Shown piece after piece: positions 1 to 7,217 of a stretch of DNA of 17,685 nucleotides (its first letter is position 1; every line of letters starts with the position of its first letter). Source of the stretch: Clostridia bacterium. GTDB taxonomy: Bacteria; Bacillota; Clostridia; Oscillospirales; CAG-272. Location of the stretch: the NCBI GenBank assembly GCA_900753285.1, contig CAADYN010000021.1:1-17685 (forward strand), read 5' to 3'. Both the position numbers and the translations under genes were made by a program. Under the pieces are notes generated by a model that saw nothing but the letters and a program-made list of their open reading frames with translations, ran no database searches and was not told where the DNA came from.

Positions 1-70
1 CTGCCGCGCCGAGAGTTAGTGCAAGTGTAGCTGCGAGCAGTTTGGAGACTATTTTTGTTGCGGTTTTCAT
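1..70 (-). CDS. Partial exported protein, signal peptide only
   Basis: Only the first 23 codons lie in the window; the rest continues beyond position 1. The start is ATG at 70-68, preceded on the minus strand by a good ribosome binding site (AAGGTGG, about 8 bases upstream). The visible peptide begins MKTATKIVSK and continues with a hydrophobic Leu/Ala stretch, which is the layout of a Sec signal peptide: a Lys-rich n-region followed by a hydrophobic core. No lipobox cysteine is reached before the edge, so it could be a lipoprotein or a secreted or anchored protein. A strong promoter at 171-199 serves it. Function cannot be told from this fragment. Confidence 0.75.
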   Translation of the reverse strand, partial: MKTATKIVSKLLAATLALTLGAA

Positions 71-170
71 AAACATATCCACCTTCTTTATTTTGCTTTT
101 TTTGCTTTGGTAAAAAATTATAATGCTCTGCGCAAATGCATTTAAAAAGGTAACTTATTGCCTTTCCGAT

Positions 171-199
171 ATTGTAATAAAAATTCATGTAAAAGTCAA
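171..199 (-). promoter_or_regulatory. Sigma-A type promoter for the exported protein at the left edge
   Basis: On the minus strand, TTGACT (199-194) and TACAAT (176-171) are separated by 17 bases, close to the housekeeping consensus. Transcription would start near 164 and give a leader of roughly 95 bases before the ATG at 70. A short complementary pair (AAGG/CCTT) in that leader is too weak to call a regulatory element. Confidence 0.75.
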
Positions 200-387
200 T
201 TCACTATTTCTACATGATTTTTTACCGCTTTACCTTAATGATTGTTAATTATGGCAAAAAGGCGGATGAACGCTGCAATTATGCGTATATTTATTATTCT
301 CGGACGCATATTCGGCGAATGCACGGCGCGTTTTACGTATTTTTATTGAGTGAAATTCAAAGGCGGCATAATCTGCACAAAGCAAAG
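200..387. other. Intergenic stretch with no recognised feature
   Basis: Together with the flanking promoter, leader and terminator this makes a 388-base gap without a gene (71-458). Between the terminator of the sigma factor gene and the promoter of the left-edge gene I see only AT-rich sequence. Open frames crossing it lack convincing ribosome binding sites and run into the sigma factor gene antisense. Confidence 0.5.
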
Positions 388-425
388 GAAAAACCGCCGT
401 CACGGAATTTTGTCCACGACAGCGG
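388..425 (-). terminator. Intrinsic terminator after the sigma factor gene
   Basis: On the minus strand a 12-base-pair stem with three G-U pairs (425-414 with 405-394) has an 8-base loop and is followed by TTTTT. It sits about 34 bases after the stop codon of the sigma factor gene, so that gene ends its transcript here. Confidence 0.8.
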
Positions 426-458
426 CAGAATGAATATTTCTTCAGTTTTTGTGTATAT

Positions 459-2060
459 TTACATTTCAAGGCGCGCTCCGAGTACGTCTCTCCTGCCCTC
501 GTCCTCCGGCAGAGCAAGCAGTCCCTCGCGTAAAGCCTCGTCAAGCACCGCTTCTCTCAGGCTGAACAGATCACCGCACGCCTGCCCGATCTGGTTCGCG
601 TCATTTTTCAGCGGCTCGGGAATTTCGTTTTTCACAAGCTCGCGGCAGTAGAGGTAGTGCTTCATCATAAGCTCCTCCGCGTACTTTGTCAGCTCATCGT
701 ACTCCGCCTGCGTCTCATCGGTCAGCTTATTGATTTCTTTTATAACAAGGAAAGTCGGTTCAAGTCCGTTTTCCCCTCGTCTTATCAAACGGTATGCTGA
801 AAGCCTGTCCTCCATCCACTTCTCCACAGGATTGCCGCGGACAATATCGCACAGAGCCGCCGCATCGTCATAGCTTATATCATAGCGATGCTGATGACTC
901 GGGAAGTAATATTTCAGCCACTTTATCTCCGGCTTCAGTCTCGCGTCAGCGTCGGTCACACATCCGAGACAGCTTATTCTGGATGAACCTGCGTCGCATA
1001 TCTCACGACCGATTATGTCCCACTCTCCGCCGCACGGTCTTATGGTATGTCCCCACGGACCTATTGTGCTCATGTCTGCTTTATCACTGTCAACCGAATT
1101 CGCGACCTTATAGCATTCGCCGTCCACCTCTCTCATGAGATAGAACCAAAGCTCGTCCTCCCTCGGCTGATATTCCATGCTGACAATTCCGCTTTGTGTA
1201 ATGACGCTCATTTTGTAAAGCGACTGCGTGAGCGGCTCTATTACGGTTTTCAGGTGCTCTTCCGCCTTTCTCTGAGCGTCCGCGCTGATTATGAAGAAGT
1301 TCGTCTCGTATTTTTTACCGTTCTTCTTCATGAGCGTGTTCTCGGTCAAGGCTTTCAGCTCTTCCTCAATATACGGCAGTGCAACTCCGACCTCGACGGA
1401 AAGCTCTTCGGCGGTGGATGGAGTTCTGTATGCCGCAAGCATAATGTTAACATCAAGCAGTCTGTTCAGATAACGCCAAGGCGCTCCGTTTTCGCTATCC
1501 ATTCCGTTCATTGAGAAAAATAGATTTTCCGGCGCGTAGCTCATTTTTCCGAATTCTCTTGCCATGTTCATGCCCTCTCTTAATATTTTTCTTGCACGAA
1601 ACAATTTACTCATGACTGTTCCCTCGGGTATGCCAAGAGATGCTGCTATATCCGCGACGCGCTTGTTTTCGATGTAGTACCGCACAACGATCTCGCGGTA
1701 GTCCGACGAAATGAACGCAAGCTCACGGCGCATCAGCGATATCTGCTCACGGAGTATCATGTCCGAGTCAACCGCACTGTCGCAGTCGGGCAGGTCGTAT
1801 TCGCTCACGTCAAGCTCGGCTGTGTTCTCGCGTGTCCTACGCCTTTTGTCAGCCCAGCGCGCGTATCGGTTGCCTGCAATCTTCCAGACCCACGCGGAAA
1901 AGCTCTGCGGCACAACACCCCTCGACAGCTCCTGTATTACGCATAGAGAAATATCCGACGCAAGATCCTCCGCTTCCCGAACGTCTCCGGTTTTTCTCAG
2001 GCAATAGTAAAACAGCTTTTCCGGATAACCGTTTTCTATGTATTCCGACATCAGCTCCAC
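459..2060 (-). CDS. ECF-type sigma-70 family factor with long C-terminal extension
   Basis: 533 residues, against roughly 160-200 for an ordinary ECF sigma factor. Residues about 10-75 look like sigma region 2 (EAEDLASDI, then FSAWVWKIAGNRYARW of regions 2.3-2.4). Residues 105-165 are sigma region 4, with the helix-turn-helix RVADIAASLGIPEGTVMSKL at 134-153. The remaining 370 residues are not sigma-like. Residues about 205-255 resemble a winged helix (AEELSVEVGVALPYIEEELKAL followed by a basic wing); after that comes a mixed region with a CLGC motif and an acidic helical C-terminus. The start is GTG at 2060, chosen because AGGAGGT lies 6 bases upstream and suits it better than the ATG three codons later. 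No anti-sigma gene is adjacent, so the extension may itself control activity (inference). The signal it senses is unknown. Confidence 0.85.
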   Translation of the reverse strand: MELMSEYIENGYPEKLFYYCLRKTGDVREAEDLASDISLCVIQELSRGVVPQSFSAWVWKIAGNRYARWADKRRRTRENTAELDVSEYDLPDCDSAVDSDMILREQISLMRRELAFISSDYREIVVRYYIENKRVADIAASLGIPEGTVMSKLFRARKILREGMNMAREFGKMSYAPENLFFSMNGMDSENGAPWRYLNRLLDVNIMLAAYRTPSTAEELSVEVGVALPYIEEELKALTENTLMKKNGKKYETNFFIISADAQRKAEEHLKTVIEPLTQSLYKMSVITQSGIVSMEYQPREDELWFYLMREVDGECYKVANSVDSDKADMSTIGPWGHTIRPCGGEWDIIGREICDAGSSRISCLGCVTDADARLKPEIKWLKYYFPSHQHRYDISYDDAAALCDIVRGNPVEKWMEDRLSAYRLIRRGENGLEPTFLVIKEINKLTDETQAEYDELTKYAEELMMKHYLYCRELVKNEIPEPLKNDANQIGQACGDLFSLREAVLDEALREGLLALPEDEGRRDVLGARLEM

Positions 2061-2105
2061 TATCTTACCTCCTCGGGATTCGTCACTCTATTGTTTCGCT
2101 TCACT

Positions 2106-2132
2106 CATATAGTGTCGGGGCAGGCGGTTTCA
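2106..2132 (-). promoter_or_regulatory. Possible ECF-type promoter of the sigma factor gene
   Basis: On the minus strand TGAAAC (2132-2127) is followed after 15 bases by TATATG, within the context CGACACTATATG. TGAAAC is the typical -35 element of Bacillus extracytoplasmic-function sigma promoters, whereas no TTGACA-like box is placed properly. This would fit autoregulation by the encoded sigma factor. The spacing and the -10 element are only loosely consensus, so this is tentative. Confidence 0.4.
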
Positions 2133-2163
2133 TTGCAAAATTTTTCGGATTTTTTGGGATTTT

Positions 2164-3300
2164 TTATTTGTCGTAATCCTCAAGGAAGGAGTGACGCACG
2201 CCGCCGGTTTTGTAGCCTATCATCGTGTCGAGATGCACGTTTCCGAGGGCGCGGAACAGGCATTTCTCAACGTCGGGATTTGATTTTTTCAGCTCGCGGA
2301 TAAGCTCCTTCGTCTCCTGTCTTTTTGAATGGTTCTGACCGTTGTTGCAGGTCGTGCAGGTGTCGGTGAACTTGCAGGCGCACTGGAGAAAATGCAGTCC
2401 GTTGTAATCTCTCCACGCCTTGATATCGTCCTCGCGGATGAGATAAAGCGGGCGGATAAGCTCCATTCCGGGGTAGTTCGTGCTGTGCAGCTTCGGCATC
2501 ATTCCCTGAATCTGTCCGCTGTGGAGAAGTCCCATGAGAAGCGTCTCTATCACGTCGTCGTAGTGGTGTCCGAGAGCGATTTTGTTGCACCCAAGCTCTT
2601 TTGCGAAGCTGTAGAGATAGCCCCGTCTCATTCTCGCGCAGAGGTAGCAGGGGGACTTTTCGACCTTGTACACCGACTCGAATATCCTTGTCTCGAATAT
2701 TTTTATCGGAATTCCGAGGTTTTTCGCGTTGTCCTCGAGTATCTTTCGGTTCGCTTCGTTGTAGCCGGGGTCCATCACGAGATATTCCACCTCAAACTTC
2801 ACCGTACTGTACCGCATAAGCTCATGAAACAGCATCGCCATCAGCATGGAATCCTTGCCGCCGGACATACATACCGCAACTCGGTCGCCGTCCTTCACAA
2901 GCTCGTAGTCCTTGAGCGCCTTTGTGAACGGACTCATCAGCGCGGAGTGGAATTTCTTCTGTATGCTCTCCTCCACCTTTTTGCGCAGCGCGTATGCCTC
3001 GTTCTCCGTCGATTGTTTTTTTACCTCTTCCCTGAGCCACGCCGCGTATCCTCCTCTGAGGCTGTAGGCAGCATATCCCATACCGCACAGCTTTTCGGCG
3101 ATATCAAGGCTTATCTGTCCCCTCGCGCAGACTATGACTATCGGCTTTTGCTTATCCTCCGGCAGGCATGAAAGTATGCTCTCTTCCGTAGCCGCGAATG
3201 AGCCCGGAATTATGCCGTAGAGCCTGTCCACCTCTCCGCGGATATCGTATATTTGGTATTCCTTTGTATTTTTACTTAGTGTTTCAGCGGTTATTTCCAT
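2164..3300 (-). CDS. Rhodanese-TtcA-like PP-loop fusion (tRNA thiolation)
   Basis: 378 residues in two parts. Residues 1-90 are a rhodanese domain (IYDIRGEVDRLYGIIPGS; active loop CARGQIS with Cys58; then GYAAYSLRGGYAAW), which can carry a persulfide. Residues about 110-370 are a PP-loop ATPase of the TtcA/TtuA type: SGGKDS at 146-151, the Cys pair CYLC at 218 and 221, ALGHHYDDVIET at 242-253, and further cysteines at 307, 309, 315 and 318. TtcA proteins use an Fe-S cluster and ATP to put sulfur on a tRNA base (2-thiocytidine at position 32), which is the best guess here. The fusion suggests that the rhodanese passes sulfur directly to the PP-loop domain (inference). AAGGTG lies 5 bases before the ATG. 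It could instead thiolate another tRNA base; lack of the N-terminal zinc finger argues against classic TtuA. Confidence 0.88.
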   Translation of the reverse strand: MEITAETLSKNTKEYQIYDIRGEVDRLYGIIPGSFAATEESILSCLPEDKQKPIVIVCARGQISLDIAEKLCGMGYAAYSLRGGYAAWLREEVKKQSTENEAYALRKKVEESIQKKFHSALMSPFTKALKDYELVKDGDRVAVCMSGGKDSMLMAMLFHELMRYSTVKFEVEYLVMDPGYNEANRKILEDNAKNLGIPIKIFETRIFESVYKVEKSPCYLCARMRRGYLYSFAKELGCNKIALGHHYDDVIETLLMGLLHSGQIQGMMPKLHSTNYPGMELIRPLYLIREDDIKAWRDYNGLHFLQCACKFTDTCTTCNNGQNHSKRQETKELIRELKKSNPDVEKCLFRALGNVHLDTMIGYKTGGVRHSFLEDYDK

Positions 3301-3333
3301 TTTTCACCTTAATATAAATATTTACTCGATTAT

Positions 3334-3362
3334 ATTATACACCGCCGCTTCATCTTTGGCAA
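3334..3362 (-). promoter_or_regulatory. Sigma-A type promoter of the rhodanese-TtcA gene
   Basis: On the minus strand TTGCCA (3362-3357) and TATAAT (3339-3334) are 17 bases apart. The -35 box overlaps the U-tract of the upstream gene's terminator, so the end of one transcription unit and the start of the next are packed into about 60 bases. Confidence 0.75.
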
Positions 3363-3392
3363 GAGAAAAGCCGCAGGAGAGTTCCCACGGCT
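3361..3392 (-). terminator. Intrinsic terminator after the orphan solute-binding lipoprotein
   Basis: On the minus strand a 10-base-pair stem (3392-3383 with 3378-3369, two G-U pairs) has a 4-base loop and is followed by TTTTCTCTT. It lies 6 bases after the stop codon of the gene at 3399-4922. Confidence 0.8.
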
Positions 3393-3398
3393 GAGTTA

Positions 3399-4922
3399 TT
3401 ACTTTGTTTCCCCGTTTTGCTCGAGGAAGGCTTTGTTTATCACTTCGATTTTCTTGCCGATTATCTTCTGGTTGCTCTTGACCTTTGACACGAAGTTTGC
3501 TTCTCCGTTTACAAAAGCGTCCGAGAACACCGGCGATACAGCTTCAAGGAAGTAAGTATGCGCAAGGTCGATGCAGAAGTTTTTCGAGAGCATGTTAATC
3601 ATTTCGGCGGAGTCGGGATCGCGCACCTGCTTATTCGCAAGCACTGTGTCAAGGTACGGCGGAACTACATATTTGTACGACGAGTACGCTATAGTCTCGA
3701 GCACCGCGCTGACCATATCCTTGTCGGAAACTGTTATCGGTACGATATATCCGAGCACGCCGAACAGCCATGACTTATACGGAGTACCCGCGGCGACTTC
3801 CTCATATTTCGGGAAAGGCAGGACGCCGAACTCATCTGACATATTGCGGAGGTTGTTGAGGTAGTACGTACCCGAGCCGGCGAAGAGTGTGTTTCCGTCC
3901 GCGAACATTGTGACTACGTTTTCGTACACGTGACCTGTTTTATATTTGTCGGATATCTTATCAACGGAGATAGCAACATTCGGGTCCTTCATCAGCTTGA
4001 CAAGAGCTTCGCATATGGAGATTAGTCTCTCGTTGTTCGGCGCGGAGAAGTACGGAAGGTCGTTTTCGTCCTTCATCACAAAGAATGCGTCGTTTCCGGC
4101 AGTCGTTGAGAAGTCGTAGAAGTTGCCGATGTAGCACGCGCCCCAACGGTCATCTTCGTCCATCCTGCCGTTGCCGTTTGTGTCAGCCGCCGCTCTCTCC
4201 ATGTACTGGTGCATCTGATCCATAGTCCACGTGCCGCCCCGCACCATCTCGTACATATCGTCAAGTCCGAGGTTTTCCGCCATGGTTTTGTTGAACAGTA
4301 GCATTTGTATGTTGCCGTAAATGGACAAGTCATACGCGCCCGCACCGAAGTACAGCTTGTGGTTTATGGTGAGGTCCTTGTTCACGTCGTCGAGCCACCA
4401 CGGCTTATCGAGGTTCACATAGCTCTCCGCCAGCTCGTCAAGCGGAATAACAAGTCCCTCCTGCGCGAGAGTGAGAGCAAAACGGTCGATCCATATACCA
4501 ATCTCAAAGTCGTCCGCCTGCGCCTGCACTGATTTTCTGAACGCCGTTACGTCGGTAAGTCCGCCCGATTCGTTCACGACGAGCTTTATGTCATGGTAGT
4601 CCTGCACGAACATATTGCGGGTAAATATCGCGCTGTCGAACACGTCTCCGCTGTCGGTATCATACCCGAACTGGATGAACTGCACCTTTGTCGTCTCATT
4701 CTCTCCCGGGTTTGTGAGGAATCTGAACTCCTTGCCGTTGTACTTCATGTCCGAGGGAACATCAAACGTGTATTTTTCCTCGTTCTCCGCTTCCGTCTCC
4801 TGCTCGCTCTCCACCGCTGTGCTCTCGCCAACGTCCGTCTCATCCGTATCGCTCACAGAGACGCATCCGGCAAGCATCATCGCGGCAAGGAGAAGTGCAA
4901 TCAGCCGTTTTGATTTTTTCAT
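3399..4922 (-). CDS. Extracellular solute-binding lipoprotein, orphan
   Basis: 507 residues. It begins with a lipoprotein signal (MKKSKRLIALLLAAMMLAGC, lipidated Cys20), followed by an acidic, Ser/Thr/Glu-rich linker of about 30 residues and then a large substrate-binding fold. Features shared with carbohydrate-type binding proteins are the LLFNKTMAENLGL segment, TWTMDQM, and an EF-hand-like calcium loop at 247-258 (DTNGNGRMDEDD). AAGGCGG precedes the ATG by 8 bases. No permease or ATPase gene adjoins it, so it must work with a transporter encoded elsewhere, or act as a sensor or scavenging receptor. It is distantly related to the tandem pair at 10297-13530: similar length, lipoprotein start, WWLDDVNKDLTINHKLYF against WWDQNSINDLSINNKLYF, and a calcium loop. 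The substrate is unknown; a sugar or oligosaccharide is the usual guess for this family. Confidence 0.85.
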   Translation of the reverse strand: MKKSKRLIALLLAAMMLAGCVSVSDTDETDVGESTAVESEQETEAENEEKYTFDVPSDMKYNGKEFRFLTNPGENETTKVQFIQFGYDTDSGDVFDSAIFTRNMFVQDYHDIKLVVNESGGLTDVTAFRKSVQAQADDFEIGIWIDRFALTLAQEGLVIPLDELAESYVNLDKPWWLDDVNKDLTINHKLYFGAGAYDLSIYGNIQMLLFNKTMAENLGLDDMYEMVRGGTWTMDQMHQYMERAAADTNGNGRMDEDDRWGACYIGNFYDFSTTAGNDAFFVMKDENDLPYFSAPNNERLISICEALVKLMKDPNVAISVDKISDKYKTGHVYENVVTMFADGNTLFAGSGTYYLNNLRNMSDEFGVLPFPKYEEVAAGTPYKSWLFGVLGYIVPITVSDKDMVSAVLETIAYSSYKYVVPPYLDTVLANKQVRDPDSAEMINMLSKNFCIDLAHTYFLEAVSPVFSDAFVNGEANFVSKVKSNQKIIGKKIEVINKAFLEQNGETK

Positions 4923-5217
4923 GTTGTGTACCGCCTTTCCGAAATATTGATAATTTTATTGATTTATGTTACGTATTCACATTTGTCTTGTCTTTTATCA
5001 CCCATTTATATGCTGTTGCACTTCCGTTTTATGTGCAATTTCGCGCAAATTATATCATATCGGTTAGGTGATTAATACATTCTGTTTCTAACGTTTTGTA
5101 AACAATATATGAACGTTTCCGTGAGAACAATTGCAAGATACTCCCCCGAAAGAGCCGTGTATTTCAGTGCATAATTAACAAACTTTCGTTTTTCACACTT
5201 TTTCCTTGCAAAAGCTA
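4923..5217. other. Divergent intergenic region and leader of the orphan binding protein
   Basis: This is the left part of a 618-base gap between divergent genes (4923-5540). On the minus strand TATAAT at 5054-5049, with an extended TGA, is a likely -10 for the binding-protein gene, although its -35 (TATTAA) is poor; the leader would be about 120 bases. A 6-base-pair inverted repeat TTGCAC/GTGCAA (5016-5021 and 5033-5038) lies in that leader. The stretch 5060-5200 shows nothing I recognise. Confidence 0.45.
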
Positions 5218-5246
5218 TTGATTTGTGCCGCAGTGCGTGGTATAAT
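5218..5246 (+). promoter_or_regulatory. Sigma-A type promoter of the lysine transport operon
   Basis: TTGATT (5218-5223) and TATAAT (5241-5246) are exactly 17 bases apart. Transcription starting near 5253 would place the lysine aptamer at the beginning of the transcript. Confidence 0.85.
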
Positions 5247-5269
5247 AGAGCAACTTCATAAAAGCAAAC

Positions 5270-5427
5270 AAGATTATAGAGGCGCGACTTACGAAGAGTA
5301 CCCTGCCACAGATGCTCAAACATCGTTCAAAGCAGACGGAAAGGCGCAGTCGCCGAAGCCCGATACGGTTTGAGACGTATTCCCGCTGGACGTATGGAAA
5401 ATATCCATCCGGCTGTCGCATATCACG
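5270..5427 (+). promoter_or_regulatory. Lysine riboswitch (L-box)
   Basis: The conserved blocks of the lysine aptamer occur in order: AGAGGCGCG (5278-5286), AGAGTA (5295-5300), GGAAAGGCG (5338-5346), GTCGCCGAAGC (5349-5359), CTGG (5386-5389) and GGCTGTC (5411-5417). They correspond closely to those I recall from the Bacillus subtilis lysC leader. Lysine binding stabilises the five-way junction and turns off the genes downstream. Here that is an amino acid ABC transporter, which makes lysine its most probable substrate. CGTG plus AGTGC (5426-5437) can pair with GCACT and CACG (5483-5495), a possible antiterminator that would disrupt the downstream terminator in the absence of lysine (inference). 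Confidence 0.93.
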
Positions 5428-5472
5428 TGCGGAGTGCTATTCTCGATTGCGTCTGATTCTCATCGTACCATC

Positions 5473-5507
5473 AGCGGTCGCGGCACTTTGTCACGATCGC
5501 TTTTTTG
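5473..5507 (+). terminator. Regulated intrinsic terminator of the lysine riboswitch
   Basis: AGCGGTCG (5473-5480) pairs with CGATCGCT (5494-5501, one G-U), and a run of six T follows from 5501. It lies between the aptamer and the first gene, the expected place for the expression platform of a transcription-terminating OFF switch. Confidence 0.85.
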
Positions 5508-5540
5508 ATTTATCTTATTATATTTTAATCGAGGTACATC

Positions 5541-6422
5541 ATGAAAAGAATCGTTACAAGTATTCTTACCGTCGCTCTCTCACTCACACTTCTCTCTTCT
5601 CTCGCGTCATGCGGCTCAAGAGAAAAAACCGATCTCTCCGGAGTACAGAACATCTCAGAACTCAGCGGTGCAACTCTCGGCGCGCAGACAGGAACGTTCC
5701 ATCTCACCGCGCTTGACCAGGTTGACGGCATCACAAAGAAAGACTATCCCGACTTCACCGACCTGCTCAACGCCGTAAAATCAGGTGCAATCGACGGTTA
5801 TGTTGCCGAAGAACCCACCGCGTATGACGTTTGCGCAAAGGACGACACTCTCGCCTTCATCCCGCTCAAGAACAACGACACAGGCTTCACCGCGACCGAC
5901 GAAGAAACCGGCATTGCGGTAGCGTTTAAAAAAGGCTCGGACATGACGGCGCAGGTCAGCGAGATTATCTCTTCCGTCTCACGCGAAACAAGAGAAGAGC
6001 TCATGCGTCAGGTTGTTGAAATTAACGCAAGCCCCGATACCGAATACGCATCCGACCTCGTGCTCACCATTCCCGAAACCGACGGCTCAAACGGCACACT
6101 CAAGGTTGCTATGGAATGCGCATACGCTCCGTACAACTGGACTCAGACTACCGACGCGAACGGTGCTGTTCCGATAGCCAACGCGGGCTCCGCTCTTTAC
6201 GCAAACGGATATGACGTAATCTTCGCAAAGTACATCGCCGCATCTCTCGGAATGAACCTTGAAGTTTACTCCTACGAATGGGATTCACTCATCGCCGCGG
6301 TTCAGTCGGGTGCGGTTGACGCCATCGCCGCAGGTATGAGCCCCACAGCGGAAAGAGCGGAACAGGTCGATTTCACAGACTGCTACTACAACTCCAACCT
6401 CGTTATAATCTACAAAAAGTAA
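5541..6422 (+). CDS. Lysine-binding lipoprotein with permuted lobe order
   Basis: 293 residues with signal peptide and lipobox LASC (Cys24). It belongs to the polar amino acid binding family (SBP_bac_3), but the halves are swapped. Residues 31-165 carry the motifs normally found in the second lobe (LSGATLGAQTGT, LLNAVKSGAIDGYVAEEPTA, TGIAVAFKKGSD and the closing helix). Residues 186-293 carry those of the first lobe (TLKVAMECAYAPYNW, GYDVIFAKYIAASLGM, WDSLIAAVQSGAVDAIAAGMS, TAERAEQVDFTDCYY). A linker at about 166-185 joins them. By alignment to the Lys/Arg/Orn-binding protein LAO, Glu192 replaces Asp11, which contacts the ligand's side-chain amine; Arg272 matches Arg77, which binds the carboxylate; and Glu90 or Glu91 matches Asp161. 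GAGGT precedes the ATG. It is first in the riboswitch-controlled operon, 15 bases before the permease. Confidence 0.88.
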   Translation: MKRIVTSILTVALSLTLLSSLASCGSREKTDLSGVQNISELSGATLGAQTGTFHLTALDQVDGITKKDYPDFTDLLNAVKSGAIDGYVAEEPTAYDVCAKDDTLAFIPLKNNDTGFTATDEETGIAVAFKKGSDMTAQVSEIISSVSRETREELMRQVVEINASPDTEYASDLVLTIPETDGSNGTLKVAMECAYAPYNWTQTTDANGAVPIANAGSALYANGYDVIFAKYIAASLGMNLEVYSYEWDSLIAAVQSGAVDAIAAGMSPTAERAEQVDFTDCYYNSNLVIIYKK

Positions 6423-6437
6423 TTTAAGGAAGTAATC

Positions 6438-7217
6438 ATGCAATTTTTCAGTGAAGTTATAGGCATCGTCAGAGACTACTGGCAGTATCTTCTCTCGGGC
6501 GTGGGATATACAATGCTCATTGCCCTCGTCGGTACTCTCGCCGGATTTTTGATAGGTCTGCTCACGGGAGTTATCCGCACTTCTCCGAAGTCAAAAAACA
6601 CCGCGGTAAGAGTTATCCAGAAGATAGTCGGCGTTATTATTTCGGTGTATATTGAAGTCTTCCGCGGAACTCCTATGATGGTTCAGGCAATGGTCATCTA
6701 CTGGGGATACGCGTTCATGAGCGGCGGAATCACACTCCCCCTCATTCCGGCAGGACTTTTCATCGTTTCGATAAACACTGGCGCATACATGGCTGAGATA
6801 GTCCGCGGCGGAATCATCTCCGTTGACAAGGGTCAGCTCGAAGGCGCGTATTCCGTCGGCATGACTCACTGGCAGGCTATGGTAAAGGTAGTTCTGCCGC
6901 AGGTTCTCCGCAACATACTCCCCTCGATAAGCAACGAGTTTGTCATAAACATAAAGGATACGTCGGTGCTGAACGTTATCGGCGTGTCGGAGCTTTACTA
7001 CATGGCGGGCGTAATAAAGAGGATAAATCTCCAGACGTTCCAAACCTACACTGTAATATGCGTGCTGTACTTCATCCTCACGTTCACCGTAACAAGAACA
7101 CTGCGCTTCATTGAGAAAAAGCTCGACGGCGGAGATTCGTACACCATCTGCGGCTCAGGCTCCGACTCGGAAGCGGAGATAAGAATAAGCGAAAAGGAGG
7201 AGATACCGAATGACTGA
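6438..7217 (+). CDS. Lysine ABC transporter permease (HisM/ArtQ type)
   Basis: 259 residues. This is an integral membrane subunit of a polar amino acid importer, probably working as a homodimer because only one permease gene is present. About five membrane segments are visible, starting at YLLSGVGYTMLIALVGTLAG (17-36). FRGTPMMVQ is the family hallmark, and EGAYSVGMTHWQAMVKVVLP is the EAA loop that docks onto the ATPase. The C-terminal 30 residues are hydrophilic and acidic, longer than the usual tail. AAGGAAG precedes the ATG. The gene ends by overlapping the ATPase start by 8 bases (ATGACTGA), which suggests translational coupling. Confidence 0.93.
   Translation: MQFFSEVIGIVRDYWQYLLSGVGYTMLIALVGTLAGFLIGLLTGVIRTSPKSKNTAVRVIQKIVGVIISVYIEVFRGTPMMVQAMVIYWGYAFMSGGITLPLIPAGLFIVSINTGAYMAEIVRGGIISVDKGQLEGAYSVGMTHWQAMVKVVLPQVLRNILPSISNEFVINIKDTSVLNVIGVSELYYMAGVIKRINLQTFQTYTVICVLYFILTFTVTRTLRFIEKKLDGGDSYTICGSGSDSEAEIRISEKEEIPND

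Noticed and set aside
214..651. 145-codon open frame on the plus strand in the left intergenic region
   Set aside because: It runs into the sigma factor gene antisense, lacks a ribosome binding site and has Ser-rich shadow composition.
2329..3171. 280-codon open frame on the plus strand
   Set aside because: Antisense to the rhodanese-TtcA gene, with no motif and no ribosome binding site.
5312..5716. 134-codon plus-strand open frame across the lysine leader
   Set aside because: It covers the riboswitch aptamer and the start of the binding-protein gene in another frame; the RNA structure explains the conservation.
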